Assembly (NCBI RefSeq): GCF_020622345.1
Contig: NZ_JACNMO010000022.1
Span: forward strand, 1 to 64,000
From: Roseobacter weihaiensis
GTDB lineage: Bacteria > Pseudomonadota > Alphaproteobacteria > Rhodobacterales > Rhodobacteraceae
Length of the DNA: 64,000 bases
Direction of reading: 5' to 3'
Made by a program: the position numbers and the translations under genes. Below are positions 25,947 through 35,012 of the stretch, piece by piece (the stretch's first letter is position 1; each line of letters opens with the position of its first letter). The notes below the pieces were generated by a model. It was not told where the DNA came from. It saw nothing but the letters and a program-made list of their open reading frames with translations, and ran no database searches.

Positions 25947-27110
25947 TCAGGCCCCCAGCGCCCGCAAAAGATCGCGGCTGATGATATGACGCTGGATCTC
26001 GGAAGTGCCATCCCAGATGCGTTCCACCCGCGCATCGCGCCAGAAGCGTTCAAGCGGGTAATCATCCATCAGCCCCATGCCACCATGGATCTGAATTGCG
26101 GCATCGGTGACACGGGCCAGCATCTCGGAGGCGTAGAGCTTGGCGGAGGCGATCTCCCGGTTTGCCGGCAAGCCTTTGTCGAGCCTGTCCGCTGCCGCCA
26201 GCGTCAGCAAATCCGCCGCGTCAATCTCTGTCACCATATCGGCAAGCTGAAAACTGACGCCTTGAAACTTACCGATCTTCTGGCCGAACTGCGCGCGCTC
26301 GGCAGCATACGCCAGCGCATAGTCAAAGACCCGGCGCGCGCGCCCGACGCTCATCGCGGCGACGGTGATCCGCGTGGCATAGAGCCATGTGTTCATAACC
26401 TCAAAACCGCCATCCACCGCGCCCAGAACCTGCGCGTCGGGCAAACGGCAATCATCGAAATCAAGGATCATGTTCTTGTAGCCGCGATGACTGACAGAGT
26501 TGTATCCATCCCGAATGGTAAAACCCGGCGTGCCGCGATCCACCAGAAAGGCGGTGATCCGTTTCTTGGGTCCCTTCAGGGTCTGGTCCTCTCCTGTCGC
26601 GATAAAGACGATCAGGAAATCCGCATGATCCGCCCCCGAAATGAAATGCTTCGTGCCGTTGACGACCCAGTCGCCGCCTGCGCGCACCGCTGCGCATTTC
26701 ATGCCCCGCACGTCCGATCCCGCTCCCGGCTCGGTCATCGCAAGCGCGTCCATCCGCTCGCCGCGCACGGCGGGCATCAGGTAGCGGTCGATCTGGTCTC
26801 CTTCGCAGGCCATCAGAATGTTTTGCGGGCGTCCAAAAAAATGCGTGAGCGCCATGGAACCGCGACCCAGCTCACGTTCCACCAGCGCAAATTCCTGATG
26901 GGTCAGCCCCGCACAGCCGACAGATTGAGGAAAATTGCAGGCGTAAAATCCAAGATCGATGGTCTTTTGCTTGATCTCCTGCGCGATGTCGGGCTGCACC
27001 TCGCCGGTACGCTCCACCAGAGCCTCATGCGGGTAAATCTCTCTTTCAACGAAGCTGCGGACGGTATCCGCGATCATCAGATGCTCGTCGGTCAAACCGT
27101 AAGATGTCAT
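25947..27110 (-). CDS. Acyl-CoA dehydrogenase family protein
   Basis: A FAD enzyme of 387 residues from ATG 27110; an upstream in-frame extension to 27215 has no ribosome site. Family motifs: ALAMTEPGAGSDVRGMKCAA near the FAD site, ISGADHADFLIVFIATG, and the C-terminal IQIHGGMGLMDDYPLERFWRDAR then IWDGTSEIQRHII. In medium-chain acyl-CoA dehydrogenase the catalytic base is the Glu of YEGT; here the same place is Asp. It could reduce or oxidise a CoA ester, as CaiA does. The gene follows the class II aldolase gene and precedes the ligase gene. Confidence 0.88.
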   Translation of the reverse strand: MTSYGLTDEHLMIADTVRSFVEREIYPHEALVERTGEVQPDIAQEIKQKTIDLGFYACNFPQSVGCAGLTHQEFALVERELGRGSMALTHFFGRPQNILMACEGDQIDRYLMPAVRGERMDALAMTEPGAGSDVRGMKCAAVRAGGDWVVNGTKHFISGADHADFLIVFIATGEDQTLKGPKKRITAFLVDRGTPGFTIRDGYNSVSHRGYKNMILDFDDCRLPDAQVLGAVDGGFEVMNTWLYATRITVAAMSVGRARRVFDYALAYAAERAQFGQKIGKFQGVSFQLADMVTEIDAADLLTLAAADRLDKGLPANREIASAKLYASEMLARVTDAAIQIHGGMGLMDDYPLERFWRDARVERIWDGTSEIQRHIISRDLLRALGA

Positions 27111-27244
27111 GGGGGCAGGCCTTGATGTTGGGGCGTAAAGGGTGCAGCGGGGGGCGGGCCGCTTACGTCCGGGGCACCAACCGTCGCGTGCTCGTCCACC
27201 GTTTGAGGTTCTCAACCGGCATCAGCGCCGACCGCAAACACCCG

Positions 27245-28000
27245 TCAACTGGCATAGCTGCTGCCTTCTTCATCCAGGATCGCTTTGAGCTCCGCCAGAT
27301 GGCGGGCATCCTGCTCGGGATATGTTTCAAGCTCCTGCGCTGTCTTTTCCGCAACCTCATCGGACAGGACCCGCAGCGGTTTGCCGGTCTGCAACGCCAT
27401 GATGTAGGTCATGCAGGCGCGTTCAAAGTAATACATGCGGTTAAAGGTGTCCGCGACGGTATCCCCGATAATCATGATGCCATGATTGCCCATCACCATG
27501 ACTTTCTGCTTGGGGTCGTCAAAGAGTTGCGCGCAACGCACGCCTTCCTCTTCAAAGGCCAGCCCCCCGTAGTTGTCATCAATCACATATCGATTGAAAA
27601 ACGTGCAGGCGTTCTGATCGACGGGGGGCAAGCGGCTGTCGGCCAGTGTTGCCAATGCGGTGGCGTATGGTGAATGCACATGCATGGCGCAGCGTGCGTG
27701 CGGGCAGTGTCGGTGCAGGCCGCCGTGCAACCCCCAGGCCGTGGGATCCGGCGCATCCGGCCCTTGCAGCGTCTCGGGATCATTTGCATCCACGACGATC
27801 AGATCCGAGGCCTTGATGCGCGAGAAATGCATCTGATTGGGGTTCATCAGGAACTTTGTGCCATCGTCGTTGATCGCAAGACTAAAGTGATTGGCGACCG
27901 CTTCGTGCATGTTGAGACGAACCGTCCAGCGAAAGGCGGCGGCAAGATCCACGCGCTCTTGCCAATGCTCCATGCTCGGGCGTGTTTCGGTTTGGGACAT
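27245..28000 (-). CDS. Class II aldolase/adducin family protein
   Basis: A 251-residue cytoplasmic protein of the zinc-dependent L-fuculose-phosphate-aldolase fold. The metal-binding pattern is visible: AMHVHSPYATALA with two His, and a third His in VMGNHGIMIIGDTV; ANHFSLAINDDGTKFLMNP is the substrate loop. Members act as aldolases, epimerases or decarboxylases on small phosphorylated or free hydroxy acids. GGAGG precedes the ATG. The place in an operon with CoA-ester enzymes is unusual for a sugar aldolase, so the role is unknown. Confidence 0.85.
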   Translation of the reverse strand: MSQTETRPSMEHWQERVDLAAAFRWTVRLNMHEAVANHFSLAINDDGTKFLMNPNQMHFSRIKASDLIVVDANDPETLQGPDAPDPTAWGLHGGLHRHCPHARCAMHVHSPYATALATLADSRLPPVDQNACTFFNRYVIDDNYGGLAFEEEGVRCAQLFDDPKQKVMVMGNHGIMIIGDTVADTFNRMYYFERACMTYIMALQTGKPLRVLSDEVAEKTAQELETYPEQDARHLAELKAILDEEGSSYAS

Positions 28001-28098
28001 TCGGGCCTCCGTTCACGGTCACGCCCTTATGTGAACCATGCCTGAAAGCGGCGCGCTAGCCGAAAAGCGACAGAACGCGCCCCAACAACCTCTTTCGC

Positions 28099-28518
28099 TC
28101 AGAGCGGGCGGCTTGGCACCCAGGCGTAGCCATCGTCGCACAAAATGTAGGCTTCCCGCAGGCCGTGGGGTTTATCTGTCGGAGCTTGCAGGACCATTGC
28201 CCCGCGCGCCTCTGCGCGCGCAACGGCCTGATCGGGGTCGGTGTCGTAAAGGCGCAGCTCGACCCCGGCACCCCTTGGCGGGTTTTCCGGCAAGAGGTTC
28301 AGCAGCGGGTTTGCGTGGTAGGTGCCGTCACTATGCAACTGAAACACCTGGCCCCCGTAGGTCACGATCGCAAAATCCTCGCTCAGCCGGTGGATGCCCA
28401 GGTCAAACACATCCCCCAGAAAGGCTGCGGTCGCCCGGACGTCGCGCACCAGAACATTCACCCCGACACCGCGCAAAGACTTGCCAAAGTCCTCCGCCGA
28501 AACTGTTTCGTAGTCCAT
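28099..28518 (-). CDS. VOC-superfamily (glyoxalase/dioxygenase-like) protein
   Basis: A 139-residue protein with two beta-alpha-beta-beta-beta units of the vicinal-oxygen-chelate fold: GVNVLVRDVRATAAFLGDVFDLG in the first and GVELRLYDTDPDQAVARAEARGA with EAYILCDDGYAWVPSRPL in the second. The strong metal ligands of glyoxalase I are not obvious. ATG 28518 is used; the frame open to 28779 runs antisense through ade. It lies 98 bp before the aldolase gene and may be the first gene of that operon. Confidence 0.8.
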   Translation of the reverse strand: MDYETVSAEDFGKSLRGVGVNVLVRDVRATAAFLGDVFDLGIHRLSEDFAIVTYGGQVFQLHSDGTYHANPLLNLLPENPPRGAGVELRLYDTDPDQAVARAEARGAMVLQAPTDKPHGLREAYILCDDGYAWVPSRPL

Positions 28519-28567
28519 TTCAGCGCTCCTGTCTTGAACATCGGACCGCCCCGTGGCACGGAAGGCT

Positions 28568-30370
28568 ATGACGCATGTTCCTGTCCCCTCATGGCCCGAC
28601 GTCGCTGCCGATCTGATCGCCGTTGCGACCGGCAGGCAGCCTGCGGACCTGCTCATAAGAGGCGGCAAATGGGTCAATGTCCATACCCGCGAAGTGCTTG
28701 ATAACCACGACATTGCAATCGTAGGAGGACGGATCGCCTGCGTGGTGCCGGATGCGACCAACTGCACGGGGCCGGACACACGGATTATCAGAGCCGAGGG
28801 GCGTTATATGATCCCCGGCCTTTGCGACGGGCATATGCATATCGAAAGCGGCATGCTCACGCCCGCTGAATTTGCCCGCGCCGTGATCCCGCATGGCACC
28901 ACGTCGCTGTTCACCGATCCGCATGAGATCGCCAACGTGCTGGGGCTGGAGGGCGTCCGCATGATGCATGACGAAGCGCTGATGCAACCTGTGAACATCT
29001 TTACGCAGATGCCGTCCTGTGCGCCCTCCGCACCGGGGATGGAAACCACCGGCTTTGAGATCACCGCCGAGGATGTGGCCGAGGCGATGGGCTGGCCCGG
29101 CATCATCGGGCTGGGCGAGATGATGAACTTTCCCGGTGTCACAAACGCCGACCCCAAGATGCTGGCCGAAATCGCGGCGACGCAAAACGCCGGCAAAACC
29201 GTGGGCGGGCATTATGCCTCGCCAGATCTGGGCCCGGCGTTTGCAGGCTATGTGGCGGGCGGCCCGGCGGATGACCACGAAGGCACCTGCGAGGCGGATG
29301 CCATCGCGCGGATGCGGCAAGGGATGCGGTCGATGATCCGGCTGGGCTCCGCCTGGTATGACGTGGAGAGCCAGATCACCGCGATCACCGAAAAGGGTCT
29401 CGATCCGCGCAACATGATCCTGTGCACGGATGACTGTCATTCCGGTACGCTAGTGAACGACGGGCACATGAACCGCGTGGTGCGGCATGCGATTGAGTGC
29501 GGGTGTGATCCACTGGTCGCCTTGCAGATGGCCACGATCAACACCGCCACCCATTTCGGGCTGGAGCGCGAGATCGGCTCGCTCACGCCGGGGCGGCGGG
29601 CGGATGTGATCCTGACCTCGGATCTCGCCACGCTGCCGATTGAAACCGTCATCGCCCGCGGGCAGGTGGTCGCTGAAAACGGCACCTGCCTTGTGGACTG
29701 CCCGCATTACGACTGGCCCGCCCACGCCCGTGCGACCGTCCATGTGGGCAAACGTCTCGACGCCGCCGACTTTACCATCGATGCGCCGCATGGGGCCAAT
29801 GCGGTCACGGCCAATGTGATCGGCGTGGTCGAGAACCAGGCCCCGACACGCGCCTTGAAATTCGAACTTCCCGTCACCGAAGGCCGCGTTCAGGCCACCG
29901 GAGAGGTTGCACAAATTGCCCTTGTGGAGCGGCATCGCGCCACCGGATCGGTCACGAATGCTTTCGTCGCAGGCTTTGGGTATCAGGGGCCCATGGCGAT
30001 GGCCTCCACCGTCGCGCATGACAGCCACCATATGATCGTGGTGGGCACGGATGCGGGTAACATGGCGCTGGCGGCAAATCGTCTCAGCGATGTGGGCGGC
30101 GGGATCGTGATCTACAAGGACGGGCAGGAAATCGCCCTGGTGGAGCTGCCGATTGCAGGCCTGATGTCTGACAGCCCGGCGGCAGAGGTCGCCGCCAAGA
30201 CCGAGCAGATGATGCAGGCCATGCGCGCCTGCGGCTGCACCCTCAACAACGCCTATATGCAGCACTCGCTGCTGGCACTTGTCGTCATCCCGGAACTGCG
30301 GATTTCCGATCTGGGGTTGGTGGATGTGCGCACGTTTGAATTCATCCCTGTATTAGAGCCACATTCATGA
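28568..30370 (+). CDS. ade: Adenine deaminase
   Basis: Hydrolyses adenine to hypoxanthine and ammonia. The protein has 600 residues from ATG 28568 (GTG 28553 is an alternative). It is an amidohydrolase of the Ade branch: metal motif PGLCDGHMHIESGMLTPAEFA, PHGTTSLFTDPHEIANVLG, the central VGGHYASPDLG, CTDDCHSGTLVNDGHMNRVVRHAI, and the Ade-specific C-terminal domain with HDSHHMIVVGTD and IVIYKDGQEIALVELPIAGLMSD. It is divergent from the VOC gene and overlaps amn by 4 bp. Confidence 0.95.
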   Translation: MTHVPVPSWPDVAADLIAVATGRQPADLLIRGGKWVNVHTREVLDNHDIAIVGGRIACVVPDATNCTGPDTRIIRAEGRYMIPGLCDGHMHIESGMLTPAEFARAVIPHGTTSLFTDPHEIANVLGLEGVRMMHDEALMQPVNIFTQMPSCAPSAPGMETTGFEITAEDVAEAMGWPGIIGLGEMMNFPGVTNADPKMLAEIAATQNAGKTVGGHYASPDLGPAFAGYVAGGPADDHEGTCEADAIARMRQGMRSMIRLGSAWYDVESQITAITEKGLDPRNMILCTDDCHSGTLVNDGHMNRVVRHAIECGCDPLVALQMATINTATHFGLEREIGSLTPGRRADVILTSDLATLPIETVIARGQVVAENGTCLVDCPHYDWPAHARATVHVGKRLDAADFTIDAPHGANAVTANVIGVVENQAPTRALKFELPVTEGRVQATGEVAQIALVERHRATGSVTNAFVAGFGYQGPMAMASTVAHDSHHMIVVGTDAGNMALAANRLSDVGGGIVIYKDGQEIALVELPIAGLMSDSPAAEVAAKTEQMMQAMRACGCTLNNAYMQHSLLALVVIPELRISDLGLVDVRTFEFIPVLEPHS

Positions 30371-31830
30371 CCGTTATCCTGACGCCCGATGCGCCCGCCG
30401 CCGAAGAATTTCACGATGCCGCCGCCGCTGTCGCCCGGCTCGAAGCGCTCTATACGCAGGCGACCGGGTTCCTGTGCGACCATTTCGTCAAGGCCATGGC
30501 CGAAGGGGCACCGGACGGGCGTGTCCGGGCATTTTACCCGCAGGTGCTGTTCAAAACCTCTAGCTACGCGCAGGTCGACACGCGGCTGAGCTTTGGACAT
30601 GTCTCTGCCCCCGGCAGCTTTCGGGCAACGATCACGCGACCTGACCTCTTTCGCAGCTACCTGACCCAGCAGATTGGCCTGCTGATCGAAAATCACGGCC
30701 AACCTGTCAGCATCGGCCCGTCCAAGACCGCAATGCCGGTTCATTTCGCGGTGGCCAATGACGCCAGCATGACCGTTCCGCAGGAAGGCGCTGCCGATTT
30801 CACCCTGCGTGACTTTTTTGACGTGCCCGACCTCGGCACCACGAATGATGACATCGTGAATGGCACCTATGTCTCGCCCGACGGTGTCGGGCCGCTGGCG
30901 CCCTTCACGGCCCAGCGGGTGGATTATTCGCTGGCGCGGCTGTCGCATTACACTGCGACCGATGCGGCGCATTTCCAGAACCACGTGCTTTTTACCAACT
31001 ATCAGTTTTACGTGTCGGAATTCGAAACCTACGCGCGGACACAACTGGATGATCCGGCCTCGGGCTACACGGCCTTTGTCTCGACGGGCAATGCCATCAT
31101 CACCACGGGGGACCAGCCGCTGCCCTCGGCGGGCAAGACGCCCCAGATGCCGACCTACCATCTCAAACGCGCAGATGGCTCCGGCATCACGCTGGTGAAC
31201 ATCGGCGTGGGGCCATCCAACGCAAAAACCGCAACCGACCATATCGCGGTGCTGCGCCCGCATGCCTGGCTCATGGTCGGGCACTGTGCCGGGTTGCGCA
31301 ACTCTCAGGCGCTGGGTGATTTTGTGCTGGCCCATGCCTACCTGCGCGAAGATCACGTGCTGGATGACGACCTGCCGCCCTGGGTGCCGATCCCTGCGCT
31401 GGCGGAGATACAGATCGCGCTGGAGCAAGCGGTTGCACAGGTGACCAACCTTGAGGGCTACGAGCTCAAGCGCGTGATGCGGACCGGTACCGTGGCGACC
31501 TATGATGACCGCAACTGGGAACTGCGCGATCAATCCGGTCCCGTGCAACGCCTCAGCCAGTCCCGCGCGGTGGCCCTCGACATGGAGAGCGCCACAATCG
31601 CTGCCAATGGTTACCGATTCCGGGTCCCTTATGGCACGCTGCTATGTGTCTCCGACAAACCGCTGCATGGCGAATTGAAACTTCCGGGCATGGCCTCGGA
31701 CTTTTACAAGACACAGGTTTCGCGGCATCTGATGATCGGAATTCGCGCGATGGAACGTTTGCGCTCCATGCCGTTGGAGCGTATCCACAGCCGGAAATTG
31801 CGATCTTTCGAAGAAACGGCCTTTCTCTGA
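30367..31830 (+). CDS. amn: AMP nucleosidase
   Basis: Splits AMP into adenine and ribose 5-phosphate. The protein has 487 residues. The N-terminal Amn-specific domain (about 1-180) includes TRPDLFRSYLTQQIGLLIENHG; the C-terminal phosphorylase-type domain has NIGVGPSNAKTATDHIAVLRPHAWLMVGHCAGLR and the active-site DMESATIAANGYRFRVPYGTLLCVSDKPLHGE. It starts inside the ade stop (ATGA). The pair turns AMP into hypoxanthine by two steps that bypass AMP deaminase and IMP. Confidence 0.96.
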   Translation: MTVILTPDAPAAEEFHDAAAAVARLEALYTQATGFLCDHFVKAMAEGAPDGRVRAFYPQVLFKTSSYAQVDTRLSFGHVSAPGSFRATITRPDLFRSYLTQQIGLLIENHGQPVSIGPSKTAMPVHFAVANDASMTVPQEGAADFTLRDFFDVPDLGTTNDDIVNGTYVSPDGVGPLAPFTAQRVDYSLARLSHYTATDAAHFQNHVLFTNYQFYVSEFETYARTQLDDPASGYTAFVSTGNAIITTGDQPLPSAGKTPQMPTYHLKRADGSGITLVNIGVGPSNAKTATDHIAVLRPHAWLMVGHCAGLRNSQALGDFVLAHAYLREDHVLDDDLPPWVPIPALAEIQIALEQAVAQVTNLEGYELKRVMRTGTVATYDDRNWELRDQSGPVQRLSQSRAVALDMESATIAANGYRFRVPYGTLLCVSDKPLHGELKLPGMASDFYKTQVSRHLMIGIRAMERLRSMPLERIHSRKLRSFEETAFL

Positions 31831-31966
31831 GGGGCGGAATACCCGAAAAATCGCAAAAATCAGCATGTTTTTAGTTAATTTTCTCTACTAATCGTTGTGT
31901 TCCCTCACAACATACGGGTAGATTCGCGGTATGAGGCCCTAGGACCGGGCAGCGAAGGAGAATAAA

Positions 31967-32254
31967 ATGGCCAAACCAATGACAAAAACCCAGCTTGTTG
32001 CCGCACTGGCAGAGGAAATGGGAACAGACAAGAAATCCGCCGGCGGCGCTCTGGACGCCGTGTGCAGCCTTATCACACGGGAAGTGTCCGGTGGCGGTGC
32101 CGTCACACTGCCTGGCGTTGGCAAAATCTACTGCCGTGAGCGTCCCGAGCGTATGGTACGGAACCCCGCGACCGGCGAGCAATTCAAGAAAGACGCTGAC
32201 AAGGTGGTCAAGATGACCATCGCAAAGGCGCTCAAAGACAGCGTGAACGGCTAA
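31967..32254 (+). CDS. HU-family DNA-binding protein
   Basis: A 95-residue nucleoid protein. The N-terminal helices (MTKTQLVAALAEEMGTDKKSAGGALDAVCSLI) and the arm region GGGAVTLPGVGKIYCRERPERMVRNPATGEQFK fit the HU/IHF fold; the arm keeps the RNPATGE tip that bends DNA. It binds DNA as a dimer with little sequence preference. GAAGGAG lies upstream of the ATG. The 136-bp promoter gap holds TTGTG-TTCCCT-CACAA (near 31896-31911), a short inverted repeat. Confidence 0.93.
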   Translation: MAKPMTKTQLVAALAEEMGTDKKSAGGALDAVCSLITREVSGGGAVTLPGVGKIYCRERPERMVRNPATGEQFKKDADKVVKMTIAKALKDSVNG

Positions 32255-32279
32255 TCACCGCATGCGTTAGACTTCAAGA

Positions 32280-32304
32280 GGCCGCCTCCGGGCGGCCTTT
32301 TTTC
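32280..32304 (+). terminator. Terminator after the HU gene
   Basis: GGCCGCC and GGGCGGCC pair around a short TCC loop and are followed by six T residues, 25 bp after the stop. Confidence 0.9.
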
Positions 32305-32351
32305 ATTCCCCGTCGCGGCCGACCTGATCTCGCACCGGTCAGAACATGACC

Positions 32352-32945
32352 TCAGTCCAACTGGTCAATCGACGAAATCACCTGCCCCACCAGACCATAC
32401 TCCAGCGCCTGTTGCGTGGTCAGCCAGAAATCGCGTGTGGTATCTGCGGCGATTCTCTCCGGCGTCTGCCCGGTCGCTTCGGCAAAGAGCTTGTCGAACC
32501 GCGCCCGCATGATCCGCAGCTGTTCGGCCTGGATCATCATATCCGTCACCTGCCCGCCGATCCCGCCGGAGGGTTGGTGCAGCAAGAACCGCGTATTTGG
32601 CAGGCAATACCGGTTCTCCTTCGCCGCGCCGATAAAGATCAGCGCACCGGCACTGGCCACCCAGCCTGAGCCGATGGTGCGCACCTTTGGGCGGATGAAC
32701 TTGATGACATCATGCACCATGTCCCCCGATTCCACATGTCCGCCGGGCGAGGAGATATAGACGTTGATCGGGTCATCGCTTTCCTCGGCCAGCGCCAGCA
32801 AATGGGTGACCGTGCGCTGCGCCAGCTTGTCGTTGATCTCGCCGGCGACAATCACATTGCGACTTTTGAAGAACAGCGCCTCAATCCGCCCCTCACCGGA
32901 TTTTGCGGGTGTCTTGCTGGTATCGTCGAGCATCGTTTCAGACAT
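32352..32945 (-). CDS. clpP: ClpP-type serine protease subunit
   Basis: Proteolytic subunit that forms the two-ring chamber working with Clp ATPases. The protein has 197 residues. The catalytic triad is Ser98 (GWVASAGALIF, where classical ClpP has AASMGA), His123 (FLLHQPSGG) and Asp172 (DTTRDFWLT). VYISSPGGHVESGDMVHDVI gives the oxyanion loop. The changes around the Ser mark a second-type ClpP, which alphaproteobacteria often carry beside the main copy next to clpX. There is no Clp ATPase or trigger factor gene nearby. GGAGAG precedes the ATG. Confidence 0.88.
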   Translation of the reverse strand: MSETMLDDTSKTPAKSGEGRIEALFFKSRNVIVAGEINDKLAQRTVTHLLALAEESDDPINVYISSPGGHVESGDMVHDVIKFIRPKVRTIGSGWVASAGALIFIGAAKENRYCLPNTRFLLHQPSGGIGGQVTDMMIQAEQLRIMRARFDKLFAEATGQTPERIAADTTRDFWLTTQQALEYGLVGQVISSIDQLD

Positions 32946-33096
32946 GGCATCTCTCCAAAGAATTAAACCTCTGCGGGAAATCTAACCGGCTGTGCGGGAT
33001 TGTCCATCGGGGCAGGCGTCTTTCATCGGCATCTTGCCATCCTTCCCGAAGTGCGAAATGGTCCCGCCGGCAGGCAGACCCCTCGGAAAGGCCCTG

Positions 33097-33966
33097 ATGG
33101 ACATTCGTGCAATTCTGGCAGGTCTCGCATTTGCGATGATGTGGTCCTCGGCCTTTACCTCTGCACGGATCATCGTCACGGACGCCTCGCCCTTGGCGGC
33201 CCTCACGCTGCGGTATCTGATATCGGGTCTTTTGGGTATCGTGATCGCCCGCGCCATGGGTCAGACATGGCGCCTGACACCGGCCCAGTGGCGGGCCACC
33301 ATCATTTTCGGCGTTTTGCAGAACGCGGTCTATCTGGGTCTGAACTTTGTGGCGATGCAGACCGTTCAGGCCTCTGTCGCGGCGATCATCGCCTCCACCA
33401 TGCCGCTGCTGGTCGCGATGGCGGGCTGGGTGTTTCTGGGTGAGCGGTTGCGCCCCTTGGGCGTCGCAGGCTTGGTGGCTGGCCTGATCGGTGTGGGGCT
33501 TATCATGGGGGCCCGGATCACCGACGGGGTTGATCCCTTTGGGCTGGTGCTGTGCTGCATCGGTGTGATCGCGCTGACAGTCGCGACCCTGTCGGTGCGC
33601 GGCGCCACCTCGGGGGGGAACTTCCTGATGATCGTCGGGCTGCAAATGCTGGTGGGCTGTGCCGCCCTCGGCATTGCCACAGCGCTGTTCGAGACACCCA
33701 GCGTGACCCCAAGCTGGCGCCTGCTCGCCGCCTTTGCCTATACCACCGTCGTACCGGGCCTGATGGCCACTTTCGTATGGTTCTGGCTGGTCAACCGCAT
33801 TGGGGCCACGCGGGCTGCGACCTTTCACTTTCTCAATCCGTTCTTTGGCGTGGCGGTGGCCGCCGTTCTGTTGGCCGAACCTTTGGGCGCACAGGATCTT
33901 GTCGGCGTGGGCATCATCACCTTGGGTATTCTGGCGGTCCAGCTTTCCCGCCAGCGTCAGAGATAA
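33097..33966 (+). CDS. DMT-superfamily (EamA) transporter
   Basis: A 289-residue membrane protein with ten predicted helices in two EamA repeats. It opens MDIRAILAGLAFAMMWSSAFTSARI, has the helix-4 end MPLLVAMAGWVFLGERLRPLG and, in the second half, FHFLNPFFGVAVAAVLLAEPLG. ATG 33097 has GGAAAGG upstream; a longer frame from 32992 would overlap the clpP leader. Divergent from clpP, 48 bp ahead of the GlxA-type regulator. Substrate unknown. Confidence 0.85.
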   Translation: MDIRAILAGLAFAMMWSSAFTSARIIVTDASPLAALTLRYLISGLLGIVIARAMGQTWRLTPAQWRATIIFGVLQNAVYLGLNFVAMQTVQASVAAIIASTMPLLVAMAGWVFLGERLRPLGVAGLVAGLIGVGLIMGARITDGVDPFGLVLCCIGVIALTVATLSVRGATSGGNFLMIVGLQMLVGCAALGIATALFETPSVTPSWRLLAAFAYTTVVPGLMATFVWFWLVNRIGATRAATFHFLNPFFGVAVAAVLLAEPLGAQDLVGVGIITLGILAVQLSRQRQR

Positions 33967-34013
33967 AACCCTTTCTCCCTGCGGAAAAGTGCCTTTAGGC
34001 TTTGCCGTGATTT

Positions 34014-35012
34014 GTGAAAGAGAGCCCCTTGCCCGCGACGGATACCCCCAGATCCTATGCTTTCGTCCTGATCCCCGGCTATTCTCAACTGGGGTTTTCC
34101 TGCGCACTCGAAGCGCTGAGCCTCGCCAATCGCCACCCGTCGGGTCAGACCTACTACAAGTGGCGGCTGTTGAGTGAAACCGGCGCCCCCGTGGCGGCCT
34201 ACAACGGGGTGCGGATTACCGTGAACGGCGCGCTGACAGAGCTTGACCGGGAGGAGACGATTGTCATATGCGCGGGTGAAGACGTCGGCAGCGCGGTCTC
34301 CAAAAAGCTGCTGAACTGGCTCCGTCACGAAGTGCGGCGCGGAATGGATTATGGCGCGCTCTCCTCCGACACCTATGTGCTGGCGCTGGCCGGTCTGCTG
34401 GCGGGCAAACGGGTCACCACGCATTGGGAGTATCGCGCCGCGCTGACCGAAATCCTGCCCGACGTCATCATCGAAGATACCCTGTTTTCCATCGACGGGC
34501 GCGTTTTCACCACGGCGGGCGGGGCCGCATCGATGGATATGATGCTGGAGCGTATCCGGGCCGATCATGGCACCGATCTTGCGACATGGGTTGCGGATCA
34601 AATGGTCTATACCGACCCGCGACTACCCGACCATGCCCAGCGCACGACACTGAAAAACCGCCCGCAGGTGCGCCACGGCAAGCTGGCATTGGCGGTTCAG
34701 ATGATGGAAAACAACGTCGAAGACCCGCTGAGCCCCGATGAAATCTCTCGGGCCATCGCCCTGTCGACACGCCAGCTGGAGCGGCTGTTTTCAAAGTACA
34801 TGGGCCTGTCCCCCAAACGGTACTATCTCAGGCTGCGTCTGGAAAAGGCGCGTGACCTTTTGCGCCAGACCGACCTGTCCGTGACAGAGGTCTGTGTGGC
34901 TTGCGGCTTCAGATCGCTGTCGCATTTTTCAAAGACCTACCGCATGGCCTATGGTATCAGCCCGGGTCTCGAAGGAGACACAACAAAACTTGTCTGGCGC
35001 GGGAGCGTCTAA
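34014..35012 (+). CDS. GlxA-family (DJ-1/PfpI plus AraC) regulator
   Basis: A 332-residue regulator. The N-terminal DJ-1/PfpI-like domain (about 12-190, YAFVLIPGYSQLGFSCALEALSLANR...) lacks the catalytic Cys elbow and is probably a ligand-sensing relic. The C-terminal AraC domain (about 225-325) has two helix-turn-helix units: LSPDEISRAIALSTRQLERLFSK and LSVTEVCVACGFRSLSHFSKTYRMAYG. Relatives include the carnitine and glycine-betaine regulators CdhR and GbdR. The start is GTG 34014 or TTG 34029. It could control the transporter upstream or a nitrogen-compound pathway elsewhere. Confidence 0.88.
   Translation: MKESPLPATDTPRSYAFVLIPGYSQLGFSCALEALSLANRHPSGQTYYKWRLLSETGAPVAAYNGVRITVNGALTELDREETIVICAGEDVGSAVSKKLLNWLRHEVRRGMDYGALSSDTYVLALAGLLAGKRVTTHWEYRAALTEILPDVIIEDTLFSIDGRVFTTAGGAASMDMMLERIRADHGTDLATWVADQMVYTDPRLPDHAQRTTLKNRPQVRHGKLALAVQMMENNVEDPLSPDEISRAIALSTRQLERLFSKYMGLSPKRYYLRLRLEKARDLLRQTDLSVTEVCVACGFRSLSHFSKTYRMAYGISPGLEGDTTKLVWRGSV

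Noticed and set aside
31896-31911. TTGTG-TTCCCT-CACAA before the HU gene as a third CRP site
   Set aside because: The spacing between TGTG and CACA is 2 bp short of TGTGA-N6-TCACA, so it does not fit the motif seen near the regulator.
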